A stretch of DNA of 64,000 bases from an uncultured Lachnospiraceae bacterium (GTDB lineage: Bacteria > Bacillota > Clostridia > Lachnospirales > Lachnospiraceae), in contig CACZLA010000002.1 of the NCBI GenBank assembly GCA_902781895.1, positions 1 through 64,000 of the forward strand, in the 5' to 3' direction. Under the pieces are notes generated by a model. It made no database searches. It saw nothing but the letters and a program-made list of their open reading frames with translations, and was not told the origin of the DNA. Below, one piece after another: positions 36,961 to 45,479 of this stretch (positions are counted from its first letter, which is position 1; every line of letters starts with the position of its first letter). Position numbers and translations under genes: made by a program.

Positions 36961-37950
36961 TCAGTCGTCCTCAGAGTAGCTTATCTGCTCCTCTGCTATC
37001 ACATCTGCCATGGCTTCATTATATATTTCCTTCAGAGAACCGGCGGATTCCTGAAGTCTTATCAGTTCCTCAACGGAAAGTTTTATCGGAACTATGGCCT
37101 CTATTCCGTCTTTTCCCACTATTGCCGGCATAGATAATGTGGCTCCTTCTATACCGAAATCACCATGAAGAGTTACCGATACGGGAAGTATGGTTTCCTC
37201 ATCTCTGATGATGGCTTCACAGATTCTTTTTACTGACATCGCTATTCCATAGTAGGTTGCCTGCTTTTTTTCAATTATCTCATAAGCGCTGTTCTTTACA
37301 CTTTCAGCTATCTCAAGCATAGATTCTCTGTGAGTATAATGACCTCTCATTTCGCAGAAATCGTTAAGCGGAACGCCTGATACATTTGCACTGCTCCAGG
37401 CAACGATCTCACTATCTCCATGTTCACCGATGATAAATGCATGGATAGTTCTGCTGTCTATACCCAGATGCTCGCTGAGAAGGTATTTCAGTCTTGCCGT
37501 ATCAAGAACCGTTCCTGATCCGATAACCCTTGACTCAGGGAATCCCGTCAGCTTTTGTGCAACTGCCGTAAGTATATCTACAGGATTTGCTACTATTAAA
37601 AGTATTCCTTCAAACCCACTTTCCTTTATCTGCGGCATAATGGATTTAAAAATACTTACATTCTTTTTCACAAGATCCAGCCTGGTTTCTCCGGGCTTCT
37701 GTGCTGCACCTGCACTTACTATTACTATAGCTGCATCCGAAAGATCACTGTAATCTCCGGCATAGATATCCATAGGCTTGGCAAATGAAATACCATGACT
37801 TATATCAAGAGCCTCACCTTCAGCCTTCTCTTTATTTGCATCTATAAGTACCATTTCCCTGAAAAGGCCGCTCTGCATTATGGCAAAGCATGAGGCTGAT
37901 CCCACAAATCCGCATCCTATCATTGCTACCTTTGACTGATTAATCTTCAT
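36961..37950 (-). CDS. ldh: L-lactate dehydrogenase
   Basis: A 329-residue NAD-dependent enzyme reducing pyruvate to L-lactate to recycle NADH in fermentation. NAD motif is MIGCGFVGSASCFAIM, followed by VLIDANKEKAEGEALDISHG. The catalytic His lies in IIGEHGDSEIVAWSSANVSG. Gln in AAQKPGETR at the substrate-specificity loop supports lactate rather than malate dehydrogenase. The C-terminal tail has a short acidic extension. A small palindrome (37978-38001) lies upstream. Confidence 0.92.
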   Translation of the reverse strand: MKINQSKVAMIGCGFVGSASCFAIMQSGLFREMVLIDANKEKAEGEALDISHGISFAKPMDIYAGDYSDLSDAAIVIVSAGAAQKPGETRLDLVKKNVSIFKSIMPQIKESGFEGILLIVANPVDILTAVAQKLTGFPESRVIGSGTVLDTARLKYLLSEHLGIDSRTIHAFIIGEHGDSEIVAWSSANVSGVPLNDFCEMRGHYTHRESMLEIAESVKNSAYEIIEKKQATYYGIAMSVKRICEAIIRDEETILPVSVTLHGDFGIEGATLSMPAIVGKDGIEAIVPIKLSVEELIRLQESAGSLKEIYNEAMADVIAEEQISYSEDD

Positions 37951-38007
37951 ATTATTATATATCCTTTCTGTAAAATAGATTCTTGAGCTACGCTCAGAAT
38001 GACACTT

Positions 38008-39198
38008 CTATGACACAATACTTTCCAGCACTTCTCTGTCCACATGATATGGGACCTTATTTATTCTGGCCGGTTCTCTCAGAATATCCTTTATGGAATT
38101 CTCTACTATGATTCCATATTCTATCTCGCTGATACCGCGTATATCGCAGGTTGCCCCGAGAAACCTTTTAAATTCATTTATATCGGAAAAATCCATGGCT
38201 CTGAGAAGTGTATCCCGGGTCTTCTCATCTGCGTGTCCCAAAAATCCCGGTTGAAATATACCCGTTGCCGGTCCATGTGCAATATGGGCCTGATAGGTAA
38301 GACGATAGCTGAGTGCATGAGGAAGGGATGTGCCTGTTATAGCTATGGCCTTTCCGGCAATGTTAGAAGCCGTCAGCATATCTCCGAGTATCTTAAGATC
38401 CGTTACCTGATCGGCAGCCGCCTTATCAGGATCACTGGTACGCCTTACGTAATCCGATACATTTCCTATGTGCTCGTCCTTCGTATATCCGACCTTTCTT
38501 TTTCCCAGCATAACATCCTTTGCCCTGCTCCAAAGACGAAGTCCCTGCAATACAAGATTTTTGCTTTCCGAAGTAGCATTTGTATTGATATAGCTTTCGA
38601 TCAAATGAGACATGGCATCTATTCCGGTATTTCTGATAATCTCATAAGGCGCATACATCAGATACCTGGGATCCAGAAGTGCCAGCTTCGGATAAACCTT
38701 ATGCGGCAGACTCTTCTTGGTCTGAAGATCATTTCTCGTAAGGACAGAAACACCTGTTACCTCGGAACCTGTTCCACAGGTTGTCGGGATTGCAATTACA
38801 GGATAGGAAAGGGTATGGCCGTTTTCATCAACCTGATTTCTCGACGGTTTCTCGTAGAGGAAATCAGCCCCCTTATCACTATGAAACAGCAGGATCGCCA
38901 CCGCCTTTGCAGCATCCATCGGAGAACCTCCGCCAAGTCCGATGCACATATCCGCACCCTTGCTGACTCCCAGATCTCTTGCCGCAAGTATGGTCTCCAC
39001 CGAAGGATTCTCTTCAACCTTGTCAAATATTATATATTCCGTTTCCGTATCCTGAAATACCTTCTCAAGCTCCATCAAAGAACCGTTCTTTTTTGCCGAA
39101 TATTTACCTGTCAGGATCAGGGCACGCCTTCCGAGACGTGCTATATCATGGGCATGATTACGGACTGCATATTCTTCATTTATTATTTTCGTATACAT
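38008..39198 (-). CDS. Iron-containing alcohol dehydrogenase
   Basis: A 396-residue enzyme of the group III (iron) alcohol dehydrogenases: GLGGGSPMDAAKA for NAD(P) binding, ATTCGTGSEVTG-like IPTTCGTGSEVTGVSV, and a metal-binding set including HLIESYI, SLPHALSYRLTY and HGPATGIF. It would interconvert an aldehyde or ketone and an alcohol, balancing redox like the adjacent ldh. The exact substrate is not predictable. It has an extended -10 promoter of its own. Confidence 0.9.
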   Translation of the reverse strand: MYTKIINEEYAVRNHAHDIARLGRRALILTGKYSAKKNGSLMELEKVFQDTETEYIIFDKVEENPSVETILAARDLGVSKGADMCIGLGGGSPMDAAKAVAILLFHSDKGADFLYEKPSRNQVDENGHTLSYPVIAIPTTCGTGSEVTGVSVLTRNDLQTKKSLPHKVYPKLALLDPRYLMYAPYEIIRNTGIDAMSHLIESYINTNATSESKNLVLQGLRLWSRAKDVMLGKRKVGYTKDEHIGNVSDYVRRTSDPDKAAADQVTDLKILGDMLTASNIAGKAIAITGTSLPHALSYRLTYQAHIAHGPATGIFQPGFLGHADEKTRDTLLRAMDFSDINEFKRFLGATCDIRGISEIEYGIIVENSIKDILREPARINKVPYHVDREVLESIVS

Positions 39199-39241
39199 TT
39201 TTCGTACCTGACAATATTTTTATTTTTTTTATAGTGATTTT

Positions 39242-39250
39242 ATTATAACA
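39242..39250 (-). promoter_or_regulatory. Extended -10 promoter element for the alcohol dehydrogenase
   Basis: On the minus strand TGTTATAAT is a perfect extended -10 (TGnTATAAT), 44 bp before the start codon. No clear -35 is at the usual spacing. Confidence 0.45.
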
Positions 39251-39290
39251 TCCATTGTTTCTTATAACAAACAATAAACTCAGATACCAT

Positions 39291-39319
39291 TTGCCGAAAA
39301 ACTAAAAATGGTGTATCCT
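39291..39319 (+). promoter_or_regulatory. Possible promoter for the PrsW-like gene
   Basis: TTGCCG (39291-39296), 17 bp and TATCCT (39314-39319), 47 bp before the TTG start at 39366. A moderate match. Confidence 0.35.
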
Positions 39320-39365
39320 TGACGTTGGATATAAACATAGAACTTTTTTACTAAGGAGCTATATT

Positions 39366-40745
39366 TTGAATCATTTTTTACTTGTATTTATTGCGGTCCT
39401 GCCGGCGATCGCTCTTATGATCTACATATATCTTCAGGATAATCATGAGAAGGAGCCTATAGGGCTTTTGATGGCCATATTCGGTCTCGGTATACTCTCA
39501 TGTCTTCCTACTATGCTTTTTGAGTGGTTATTCTCTTATATGCTGGATGCACTCATTGGAGGACTCAGTACCAATCTGTACTGGTTTATATATGCCATGA
39601 TAGGTGTTGCTATCGTTGAGGAGTTTTTCAAATTCCTCGCAGCATACCTGCTTACCTGGAGGAACCGGCACTTTAATTACAAATTCGACGGTATAGTTTA
39701 CTGTCTGTTTGCTTCCATGGGATTTGCCGCTACAGAAAATATAATGTATCTGGTTGTGGAAAATATGACAACCGGAGATTCTCAAGATGTTTTGAATCTC
39801 GGAATCCAGAGGGGACTTTTTGCCATACCTCTTCATGCTATGTGCGCCATTTTCATGGGATATTTTTATGGAAATGCCAAATATGCAAAATCATATGGAA
39901 ACAGATCCAAATGCAGACAAAACATACTGCTGGGTCTGCTTATAGCAAGTCTGCTTCACGGATTCTACGATTTCTGTCTGTTTACCGGAAATCCGACTCT
40001 TTACTATGTATTCCTTGCTTTTGTTATTCTTGCTGATATTGCTACTATTGTTCATATACATTTTGCAAAGAAAAACAATCAGCAGATGTATATCGCTCCG
40101 GAATATCAAAACTACTGGATAGGTCCTGCCGCGAATCCGTACCAGCCTTTCGGCGGTCAGCAGGCACCTGTTTACGGAGGTTATAATTTCGGCGGATCCA
40201 CCGGGGATATGTCACAGCCTCAGTTTAGTCCTGCTATGCAGGCAGCACCACAGACACGGTATATGCCTCAGTCTCCGACAGGGGGGCAGCAACGATATAT
40301 GCCACAAGCTATGGCAGGAATGCAGCAGCAATACACGCCTCAGGGTCAGGCAGGGATACAGCAACAATACATGTCTCAAACACCGACAGGATCTCAACCG
40401 CAATATGCGCCTCAATCTCCGGCAACGGCGCAGTCACCATATACTCCCCAAACTACGGCGGATTCGCAGTATGGTACTACTCCTGCTCAGGTTGATTCAC
40501 AGTTTGCACCGCAGCTTCAGTTTTCTGATCCAAATGTTTCACAGGGAACAGGTACTACAGAGGTTCCTCAACAGTCTACCGGAAGTAAAGCAACGGGTAC
40601 AGATATATACGGACGCCCTCAGACAGCAATCATTCCGCCACAAAACTTCCGTAATCAGATGGTCAGATGTCCTAACTGTGGATGTGCAAACAGATTTAAT
40701 GCATTTTATTGTTCAGAGTGCGGATCATCTCTTCATCAGTTTTAA
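39366..40745 (+). CDS. PrsW-like intramembrane protease with repeat linker and zinc ribbon
   Basis: A 459-residue membrane protein. Residues 1-235 hold about seven helices and the PrsW signature (IVEEFFKFLAAYLL with EExxK, FAATENIMYL, and HAMCAIFMGYF), the presumed metalloprotease site. Residues about 250-410 form a Gln/Pro-rich linker with decayed 14-residue repeats (QQQYTPQGQAGI type). The end is a zinc ribbon (CPNCG, CSECG). PrsW cleaves anti-sigma factors in Bacillus; the client here is unknown. TTG start preceded by AAGGAGC. A terminator follows directly. Confidence 0.82.
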   Translation: MNHFLLVFIAVLPAIALMIYIYLQDNHEKEPIGLLMAIFGLGILSCLPTMLFEWLFSYMLDALIGGLSTNLYWFIYAMIGVAIVEEFFKFLAAYLLTWRNRHFNYKFDGIVYCLFASMGFAATENIMYLVVENMTTGDSQDVLNLGIQRGLFAIPLHAMCAIFMGYFYGNAKYAKSYGNRSKCRQNILLGLLIASLLHGFYDFCLFTGNPTLYYVFLAFVILADIATIVHIHFAKKNNQQMYIAPEYQNYWIGPAANPYQPFGGQQAPVYGGYNFGGSTGDMSQPQFSPAMQAAPQTRYMPQSPTGGQQRYMPQAMAGMQQQYTPQGQAGIQQQYMSQTPTGSQPQYAPQSPATAQSPYTPQTTADSQYGTTPAQVDSQFAPQLQFSDPNVSQGTGTTEVPQQSTGSKATGTDIYGRPQTAIIPPQNFRNQMVRCPNCGCANRFNAFYCSECGSSLHQF

Positions 40746-40752
40746 GAATATT

Positions 40753-40787
40753 AAAAGAGCAGTAATCGTAAAGACTACTGCTCTTTT
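40753..40787. terminator. Bidirectional terminator between prsW-like gene and tRNA-Arg
   Basis: A 12 bp stem AAAAGAGCAGTA (40753-40764) with TACTGCTCTTTT (40776-40787) and T-runs on both strands. It can end the PrsW-like gene from the left and tRNA-Arg from the right. Confidence 0.85.
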
Positions 40788-40789
40788 TG

Positions 40790-40863
40790 CGTCCCCGAGG
40801 GGATTCGAACCTCCGACCTACCGCTTAGGAGGCGGTCGCTCTATCCAGCTGAGCTACGAGGAC
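40790..40863 (-). tRNA. tRNA-Arg (anticodon CCU)
   Basis: A 74 nt gene with acceptor stem GTCCTCG/CGGGGAC (one G-U), anticodon loop CTCCTAA (CCU) and T arm GGAGGTTCGAATCCCC. CCA is not encoded. Confidence 0.95.
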
Positions 40864-40883
40864 TTATAACAATTGCAAGGCAT

Positions 40884-40912
40884 ATTTTACTTTATATTTA
40901 TCAAATGGTCAA
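40884..40912 (-). promoter_or_regulatory. Predicted promoter for tRNA-Arg
   Basis: On the minus strand TTGACC (40907-40912), 17 bp and TAAAAT (40884-40889), 21 bp before the tRNA 5' end. The short leader is a little tight but workable. Confidence 0.45.
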
Positions 40913-41020
40913 GTGTGATTCCTTCAGATATTTATATATATTTCTTCATATTTTATGTTTATTTTTTTGCTTTCACTTTCATTATTCTGTGATTGGATGT
41001 ATAGTACTATTATATTGTAA

Positions 41021-41066
41021 GGGTGTCAAAAGTATCATTTGATATCATATGAAATATGTACGGATA
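41021..41066. repeat. Relic of the dispersed structured repeat
   Basis: GGGTGTCAAAAGTATCATTT and the following CATATG...TACGGAT match the left end of the repeat copy at 47038-47078 with small changes. It lies in the leader of the gene at 41090. The remaining 40913-41020 sequence is AT-rich with no clear feature. Confidence 0.5.
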
Positions 41067-41089
41067 TGAAACCAACAAAGGAGAACATG

Positions 41090-41596
41090 ATGTCAGAGTC
41101 AAAGATAAACCGGAAATTTTATGAAGCAATCATTAACTTTTCCAATAATAAGGAAGCCAGGGATTATTACTATGAGGTTATGAATTCCAAAACCGGCAAA
41201 ACAAATAAAAAAGGAAAAGAGGAAACTGTCAGAGATCAGGTACTCAGAATATATTCCTTGCTTTTTTGCGAAGATACAGGTATAGAGCCCGGCGATTATG
41301 CCGAGGTAGATGATGTTGCCAACACCGCTGACAGACTTTATATAGGATCTGTAGGATACGATTCAAAACACTGGTATCGTATGAAACACAATTTCCATGT
41401 AATTGATGAAGATAATTATGACAGATTTGCAGCGCTGGTAATTGCCGATCTTCATTCCGGCGAACTCCATGAAGCAGCTGTAAATGATGGGAATATGCTG
41501 ATCGTCGGGGAAGCTGATCCTCTTCATATGACAGTTGAACATAGAAAGAATCAACATCAATCCGTTGTATCTCTTTCCGGAGGAGATGATTTATGA
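41090..41596 (+). CDS. Protein of unknown function coupled to a response regulator
   Basis: A 168-residue cytosolic protein, no signal or membrane segment, acidic in its second half (DPLHMTVEHRKNQHQ near the end). I do not recognise the family. ATG 41090 is chosen because AAAGGAG lies 6 bp upstream; an ATG directly before it at 41087 is too close. Its end overlaps the response-regulator start by 4 bp, so the two are made together and it may be a partner or input module. The leader carries a repeat relic. Confidence 0.65.
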   Translation: MSESKINRKFYEAIINFSNNKEARDYYYEVMNSKTGKTNKKGKEETVRDQVLRIYSLLFCEDTGIEPGDYAEVDDVANTADRLYIGSVGYDSKHWYRMKHNFHVIDEDNYDRFAALVIADLHSGELHEAAVNDGNMLIVGEADPLHMTVEHRKNQHQSVVSLSGGDDL

Positions 41597-42399
41597 AAAT
41601 AATAGCAGTAGATGACAATAAAAAAGATCTGAAAATCATATCAGATATAGTTAAGGATATTCTTCCTGATTCTGAATATGATGCATTTGAGGATCCCCTC
41701 TCTGCTCTCGCTCTTGCCAGAGAGAAAGAGATCGACATTGCCATTCTTGATATAAAAATGCCCGAGCTTGACGGTATAGAGCTTGGACGCTTTTTAAAGG
41801 AGCTCAATCCATTTATAAATATCATTTTTCTTACTTCTCACAAGGATTATGGATTTGAAGCTATGGAAATGCATGCAAGTGGATATATGATCAAGCCTGC
41901 AACAAAAGATAAGTTAAATGAAGAACTGGCAGAGCTTAGATACGCAGAAAAATATAATTCTCACAAGAGAGTATTTGTGCAAACCTTCGGAAACTTTGAA
42001 ATATTTGTTGACGGTAAGCCTGTTGATTTTAAATATAAGCGAACAAAAGAAATGGTTGCCATATTGGTTGCCAACAAGGGCGCCCAGACTACAAACGGCG
42101 AGATTATTGCTAACATGTGGGAGGATGAAGGAGATCCGGATAAGAAGGTTTCCTATCTCGGTAACATTCGTCAGGATTTACAGAATACATTCTCCGATCT
42201 CAAGCTTGAAGGAATAATCCTGAAGCAGAGAGGAAGTATGGCTATTGCCAAGGACAGGATAGACTGTGATCTATATGACTGGCTTGAGAAGAAGGACGCT
42301 TCAAAGTACAAATATGCAGGAGACTTTATGAATCAGTACAGCTGGTCGGAGTTTTATCATGCTGATCTGGATGATGAACTTTACGGTTACGATTTTTAG
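41593..42399 (+). CDS. Response regulator with SARP-like DNA-binding domain
   Basis: A 268-residue protein. The receiver domain is residues 1-118 (DD at 7-8, phospho-acceptor Asp53 in LDIKMPELDG, Thr81, Lys101 in MIKPA). A winged-helix domain of the SARP/transcriptional-regulatory-C type follows at about 128-225 (VQTFGNFEIFVDGKPVDF, RTKEMVAILVANKG, WEDEGDPDKKVSYLGNIRQDL). The order receiver then SARP-like domain occurs in various Clostridia. No kinase gene is adjacent. A kinase-like ATPase is encoded about 7 kb away at 49199-50362; a functional link is only a guess. Confidence 0.82.
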   Translation: MKIIAVDDNKKDLKIISDIVKDILPDSEYDAFEDPLSALALAREKEIDIAILDIKMPELDGIELGRFLKELNPFINIIFLTSHKDYGFEAMEMHASGYMIKPATKDKLNEELAELRYAEKYNSHKRVFVQTFGNFEIFVDGKPVDFKYKRTKEMVAILVANKGAQTTNGEIIANMWEDEGDPDKKVSYLGNIRQDLQNTFSDLKLEGIILKQRGSMAIAKDRIDCDLYDWLEKKDASKYKYAGDFMNQYSWSEFYHADLDDELYGYDF

Positions 42400-42450
42400 G
42401 TATTCTGTTTTTGATAAAAGTTTATATTTCTGATAATTACAAATACATAA

Positions 42451-42482
42451 AAAAGACGGAACAGTTCGAGGTTCCGTCTTTT
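42451..42482. terminator. Bidirectional terminator between response regulator and serS
   Basis: AAAAGACGGAAC (42451-42462) and GTTCCGTCTTTT (42471-42482) form a 12 bp stem with 8 nt loop and A/T runs on each side, between two converging genes. Confidence 0.85.
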
Positions 42483-42533
42483 CATTTATATCTTATTTTT
42501 AGAAAATTTATGATATGGGTATCAAATGTATTC

Positions 42534-43823
42534 TTATGCCTGCGGCTTGATGATTTCTTTACCACCCATATAAGGTCTGAGTACCTCAGGGATATTAACA
42601 GAACCATCTTCGTTCAGATTATTCTCGAGGAATGCTATAAGCATACGAGGTGGTGCTACTACTGTATTATTAAGTGTATGTGCAAGATACTTATTTCCAT
42701 CCTCGTCCTTTACTCTGATCTTAAGACGTCTTGCCTGTGCATCTCCGAGATTTGAGCAGCTTCCAACCTCGAAATATTTCTTCTGTCTTGGTGACCATGC
42801 TTCTACATCGCAGGATTTTACCTTCAGATCAGCAAGATCTCCGGAACAGCACTCAAGAGTTCTTACAGGAATATCAAGGCTTCTGAAAAGCTCTACCGTA
42901 TAGCTCCACATCTTGTTGTACCAGTCCATTGACTCCTCAGGCTTACAGATAACGATCATCTCCTGCTTCTCAAACTGATGAATTCTGTAGACACCTCTCT
43001 CCTCTATACCATGAGCACCCTTCTCTTTTCTGAAGCAAGGTGAATAACTGGTAAATGTAAGAGGAAGCTTCTCCTCATCAACCATCTTATTGATAAATCT
43101 TCCGATCATTGAATGCTCACTTGTACCGATAAGATACAGATCCTCACCCTCGATCTTGTACATCATTGATTCCATTTCATCGAAACTCATTACACCTGTA
43201 ACCACATCGCTTCTGATCATGTATGGTGGAATAACATAGGTAAATCCCTTATCGATCATAAAATCTCTGGCATATGTTAGTACAGCACTGTGGAGTCTTG
43301 CCACATCACCTATAAGGTAATAGAAACCATTTCCGGCAACCTCTCTTGCTGAATCAAGATCAATACCTCCAAGCTTCTCAATAATATCTGTATGATAAGG
43401 AACTTCAAAGTCTGGAACAACCGGCTCACCGAATTTTTCAAGCTCCACATTCTCACTGTCATCCTTACCGATAGGAACACTGTCATCAATGATGTTTGGT
43501 ATACGCATCATTATAGCTTTGATCTTATCTTCAACCTCAGGAGCTCTGTCCTCAAGCTCCTTAAGACGTGCTGCTGACTCGGCAACCTTTTTCTTTACCT
43601 CTTCAGCCTCATCCTTTTTGCCCTGCGCCATAAGTGCACCGATCTGCTTGGAAATCTTATTCTTTTCTGCACGGATAGCATCAGCTTCAGCCTGACTTTC
43701 TCTTCTTTCCTTATCAAGCTCTATAACCTCATCAACTAAAGGAAGCTTAACATCCTGGAATTTCTTTTTTATATTCTCTTTTACTGTATCAGGATTTTCT
43801 CTGAGAAATTTAATGTCTAACAT
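42534..43823 (-). CDS. serS: Seryl-tRNA synthetase
   Basis: A 429-residue class II synthetase. The N-terminal antiparallel coiled coil (about 30-105, KERRESQAEADAIRAEKNKI) binds the long arm of tRNA-Ser. The catalytic core has YLIGTSEHSMIGRF, SPCFRKEKGAHG with RGVYRIHQFEKQEM (motif 2), and the motif 3 region NGxxx-like HTLNNTVVAPPRMLIAFLENN. Length is typical. AAAGGAG lies ahead of the ATG. There is no T-box in the 75 bp leader. Confidence 0.96.
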   Translation of the reverse strand: MLDIKFLRENPDTVKENIKKKFQDVKLPLVDEVIELDKERRESQAEADAIRAEKNKISKQIGALMAQGKKDEAEEVKKKVAESAARLKELEDRAPEVEDKIKAIMMRIPNIIDDSVPIGKDDSENVELEKFGEPVVPDFEVPYHTDIIEKLGGIDLDSAREVAGNGFYYLIGDVARLHSAVLTYARDFMIDKGFTYVIPPYMIRSDVVTGVMSFDEMESMMYKIEGEDLYLIGTSEHSMIGRFINKMVDEEKLPLTFTSYSPCFRKEKGAHGIEERGVYRIHQFEKQEMIVICKPEESMDWYNKMWSYTVELFRSLDIPVRTLECCSGDLADLKVKSCDVEAWSPRQKKYFEVGSCSNLGDAQARRLKIRVKDEDGNKYLAHTLNNTVVAPPRMLIAFLENNLNEDGSVNIPEVLRPYMGGKEIIKPQA

Positions 43824-43898
43824 GATTATCTCCTTTAATCTATATATTTGTTCTTATAAAATTTAATACTAAAATATTTATTATTTAAATGATAAATG

Positions 43899-44450
43899 TT
43901 ATGTCATTGCATCAACTTCATTAGGTTCTTCTACAAGCTTCTCTATTTCTTCATCAACAGTTAATGCTTTTTTGATTGCTTCCTTTTCCTCACTGGAAAG
44001 GGTCAGATAAGAATCACCCTTTATTATTTCTTTTGCGTAGGAAAAGCATCCCTGTTTTGAATGCATTGACGTGATTACAAATCCCGAATTATCTGCGTTT
44101 AACAGAGCAAGACTGTAACTCAGTTCTCCGGCCATGTTATCAAATGCATCATATTTTACAAGACCCATTTTGTTGTAGCAGGTATCCAGATGACCTTTAA
44201 ATGTTTTATGATCTCTGGAAAATCTTTTTACAAGAGCCTTTATCTTATCCATCTCATCAAATCTGGTTAACATAATATTTTCAAGATCTTTTGCTGTTTT
44301 ACCGCTTGTAAGTGTATAATACTTTCTTGTGATCTTTTTCAGCTTATTTAAAGTAACAAGAAGACCAATAAACAGAATAATTATAAACACCATCAACAGG
44401 ATAACAACAATTTCCAGATTTAATCCAAATACTGTAGTTGATAATATCAT
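43899..44450 (-). CDS. DUF4446 family membrane protein
   Basis: A 183-residue protein with one N-terminal helix (about 11-33) and a cytosolic part containing KYDAFDNMAGELSYSLALLN and SYAKEIIKGDSYLTLSSEEKEAI. That pattern is the DUF4446 family, often found beside parB in Clostridia. Function is unknown. The gene starts 11 bp after the parB stop codon with AAGGAG, so it is the likely third gene of a parA-parB operon and may link the origin-segregation machinery to the membrane; that is inference. Confidence 0.8.
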   Translation of the reverse strand: MILSTTVFGLNLEIVVILLMVFIIILFIGLLVTLNKLKKITRKYYTLTSGKTAKDLENIMLTRFDEMDKIKALVKRFSRDHKTFKGHLDTCYNKMGLVKYDAFDNMAGELSYSLALLNADNSGFVITSMHSKQGCFSYAKEIIKGDSYLTLSSEEKEAIKKALTVDEEIEKLVEEPNEVDAMT

Positions 44451-44461
44451 TTATAATCTCC

Positions 44462-45451
44462 TTACTGCTTAGCTCCGGTACTGATTATGTGTATGATTCT
44501 CTCAAGGTCATCAGAAGATACATATTCTATCTCTATCTTACCCTTTTTACCTTTAGATTTTATCTGAACTTTTGAACCAAGCACATTCTTCAGATTTTCA
44601 GCAACTTCTGCAAGAACTGCTTCTAATGCTTTATTATCTTTTTTCTTGTCAACAGCCTGTCCCTTATCATCTATTTCTTTTCCATTCAGGATATTGTTAA
44701 CTCCTTTAACAAGCTGCTCTGTTTCACGAACACTGAGACCCTCATCAAAAACAGAAAGAGCTGTTTCATACTGAACATCTTCATCCTCAATAGCCAGAAG
44801 ACATCTTGCATGACCAGTTGTTATCATATCATCGATAAGCATTTGCTTAACCTTATCGGAAAGATTTAAAAGTCTGAGAGCATTTGTAATAGTAGATCTT
44901 CCCTTTGATACACGCTCAGCTACATCATCCTGTTTTAAATCATATTCATTAATAAGGCTCTGATAAGCCAATGCTTCTTCTATAGGATTAAGATCCTCTC
45001 TCTGAAGATTCTCAATAAGAGCAACCTCCATACGTTCTTTATCGGAGTACTCCCTGATTATTGCAGGGATTTCTTTAAGTCCGGCAAGACGAGCAGCACG
45101 CCATCTTCTTTCACCGGCGATAATTTCATAATACTTGCCTTTTTTTGTAACAACTATAGGCTCAATAACTCCGTATTTTTTTATAGAATCAGCAAGTTCT
45201 GCAAGAGCATCCTCATTAAAATCTCTACGAGGCTGATTTGCATTTGGTTCAATATCGGTAATCTTAAGCTTAATATCAGCCGGAACTTCTTTTATAACTT
45301 CAACCTCTTTAACTACCTCTTTAATAACTTCCTTTTCTTTTACCTGTCCGGAAGCCTTTGATTTTCCCGAGGTACTCTTCTTTGTTGATTTATCTTCTTC
45401 AGTAGGTATGAGCATATTAAGCCCCTTACCTAAACCTCTTTTTGCAGCCAT
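44462..45451 (-). CDS. parB: Chromosome-partitioning protein ParB
   Basis: A 329-residue ParB/Spo0J. Residues about 68-160 form the CTPase domain (NANQPRRDFNEDALAELADSIK region, GERRWRAARLAGL). The helix-turn-helix that reads parS is about 175-215 (DVAERVSKGRSTITNALRLL), followed by a C-terminal dimer domain with Lys/Glu-rich linker. It binds the parS sites at 46.4-47.4 kb, spreads, and recruits SMC in known systems. The Lys-rich N-terminal extension (about 10-60) is longer than usual. Confidence 0.94.
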   Translation of the reverse strand: MAAKRGLGKGLNMLIPTEEDKSTKKSTSGKSKASGQVKEKEVIKEVVKEVEVIKEVPADIKLKITDIEPNANQPRRDFNEDALAELADSIKKYGVIEPIVVTKKGKYYEIIAGERRWRAARLAGLKEIPAIIREYSDKERMEVALIENLQREDLNPIEEALAYQSLINEYDLKQDDVAERVSKGRSTITNALRLLNLSDKVKQMLIDDMITTGHARCLLAIEDEDVQYETALSVFDEGLSVRETEQLVKGVNNILNGKEIDDKGQAVDKKKDNKALEAVLAEVAENLKNVLGSKVQIKSKGKKGKIEIEYVSSDDLERIIHIISTGAKQ

Positions 45452-45479
45452 TATAACCCTCCGAATAATACATTATTAA

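Noticed and set aside
38044..39234. 396-codon plus-strand frame opposite the alcohol dehydrogenase
   Set aside because: It is an antisense shadow of a well-conserved gene, has no family features and no ribosome site.
41244..41825. 193-codon minus-strand frame across the unknown gene and the regulator
   Set aside because: The plus-strand genes have ribosome sites and a clear receiver domain; the antisense frame has neither.
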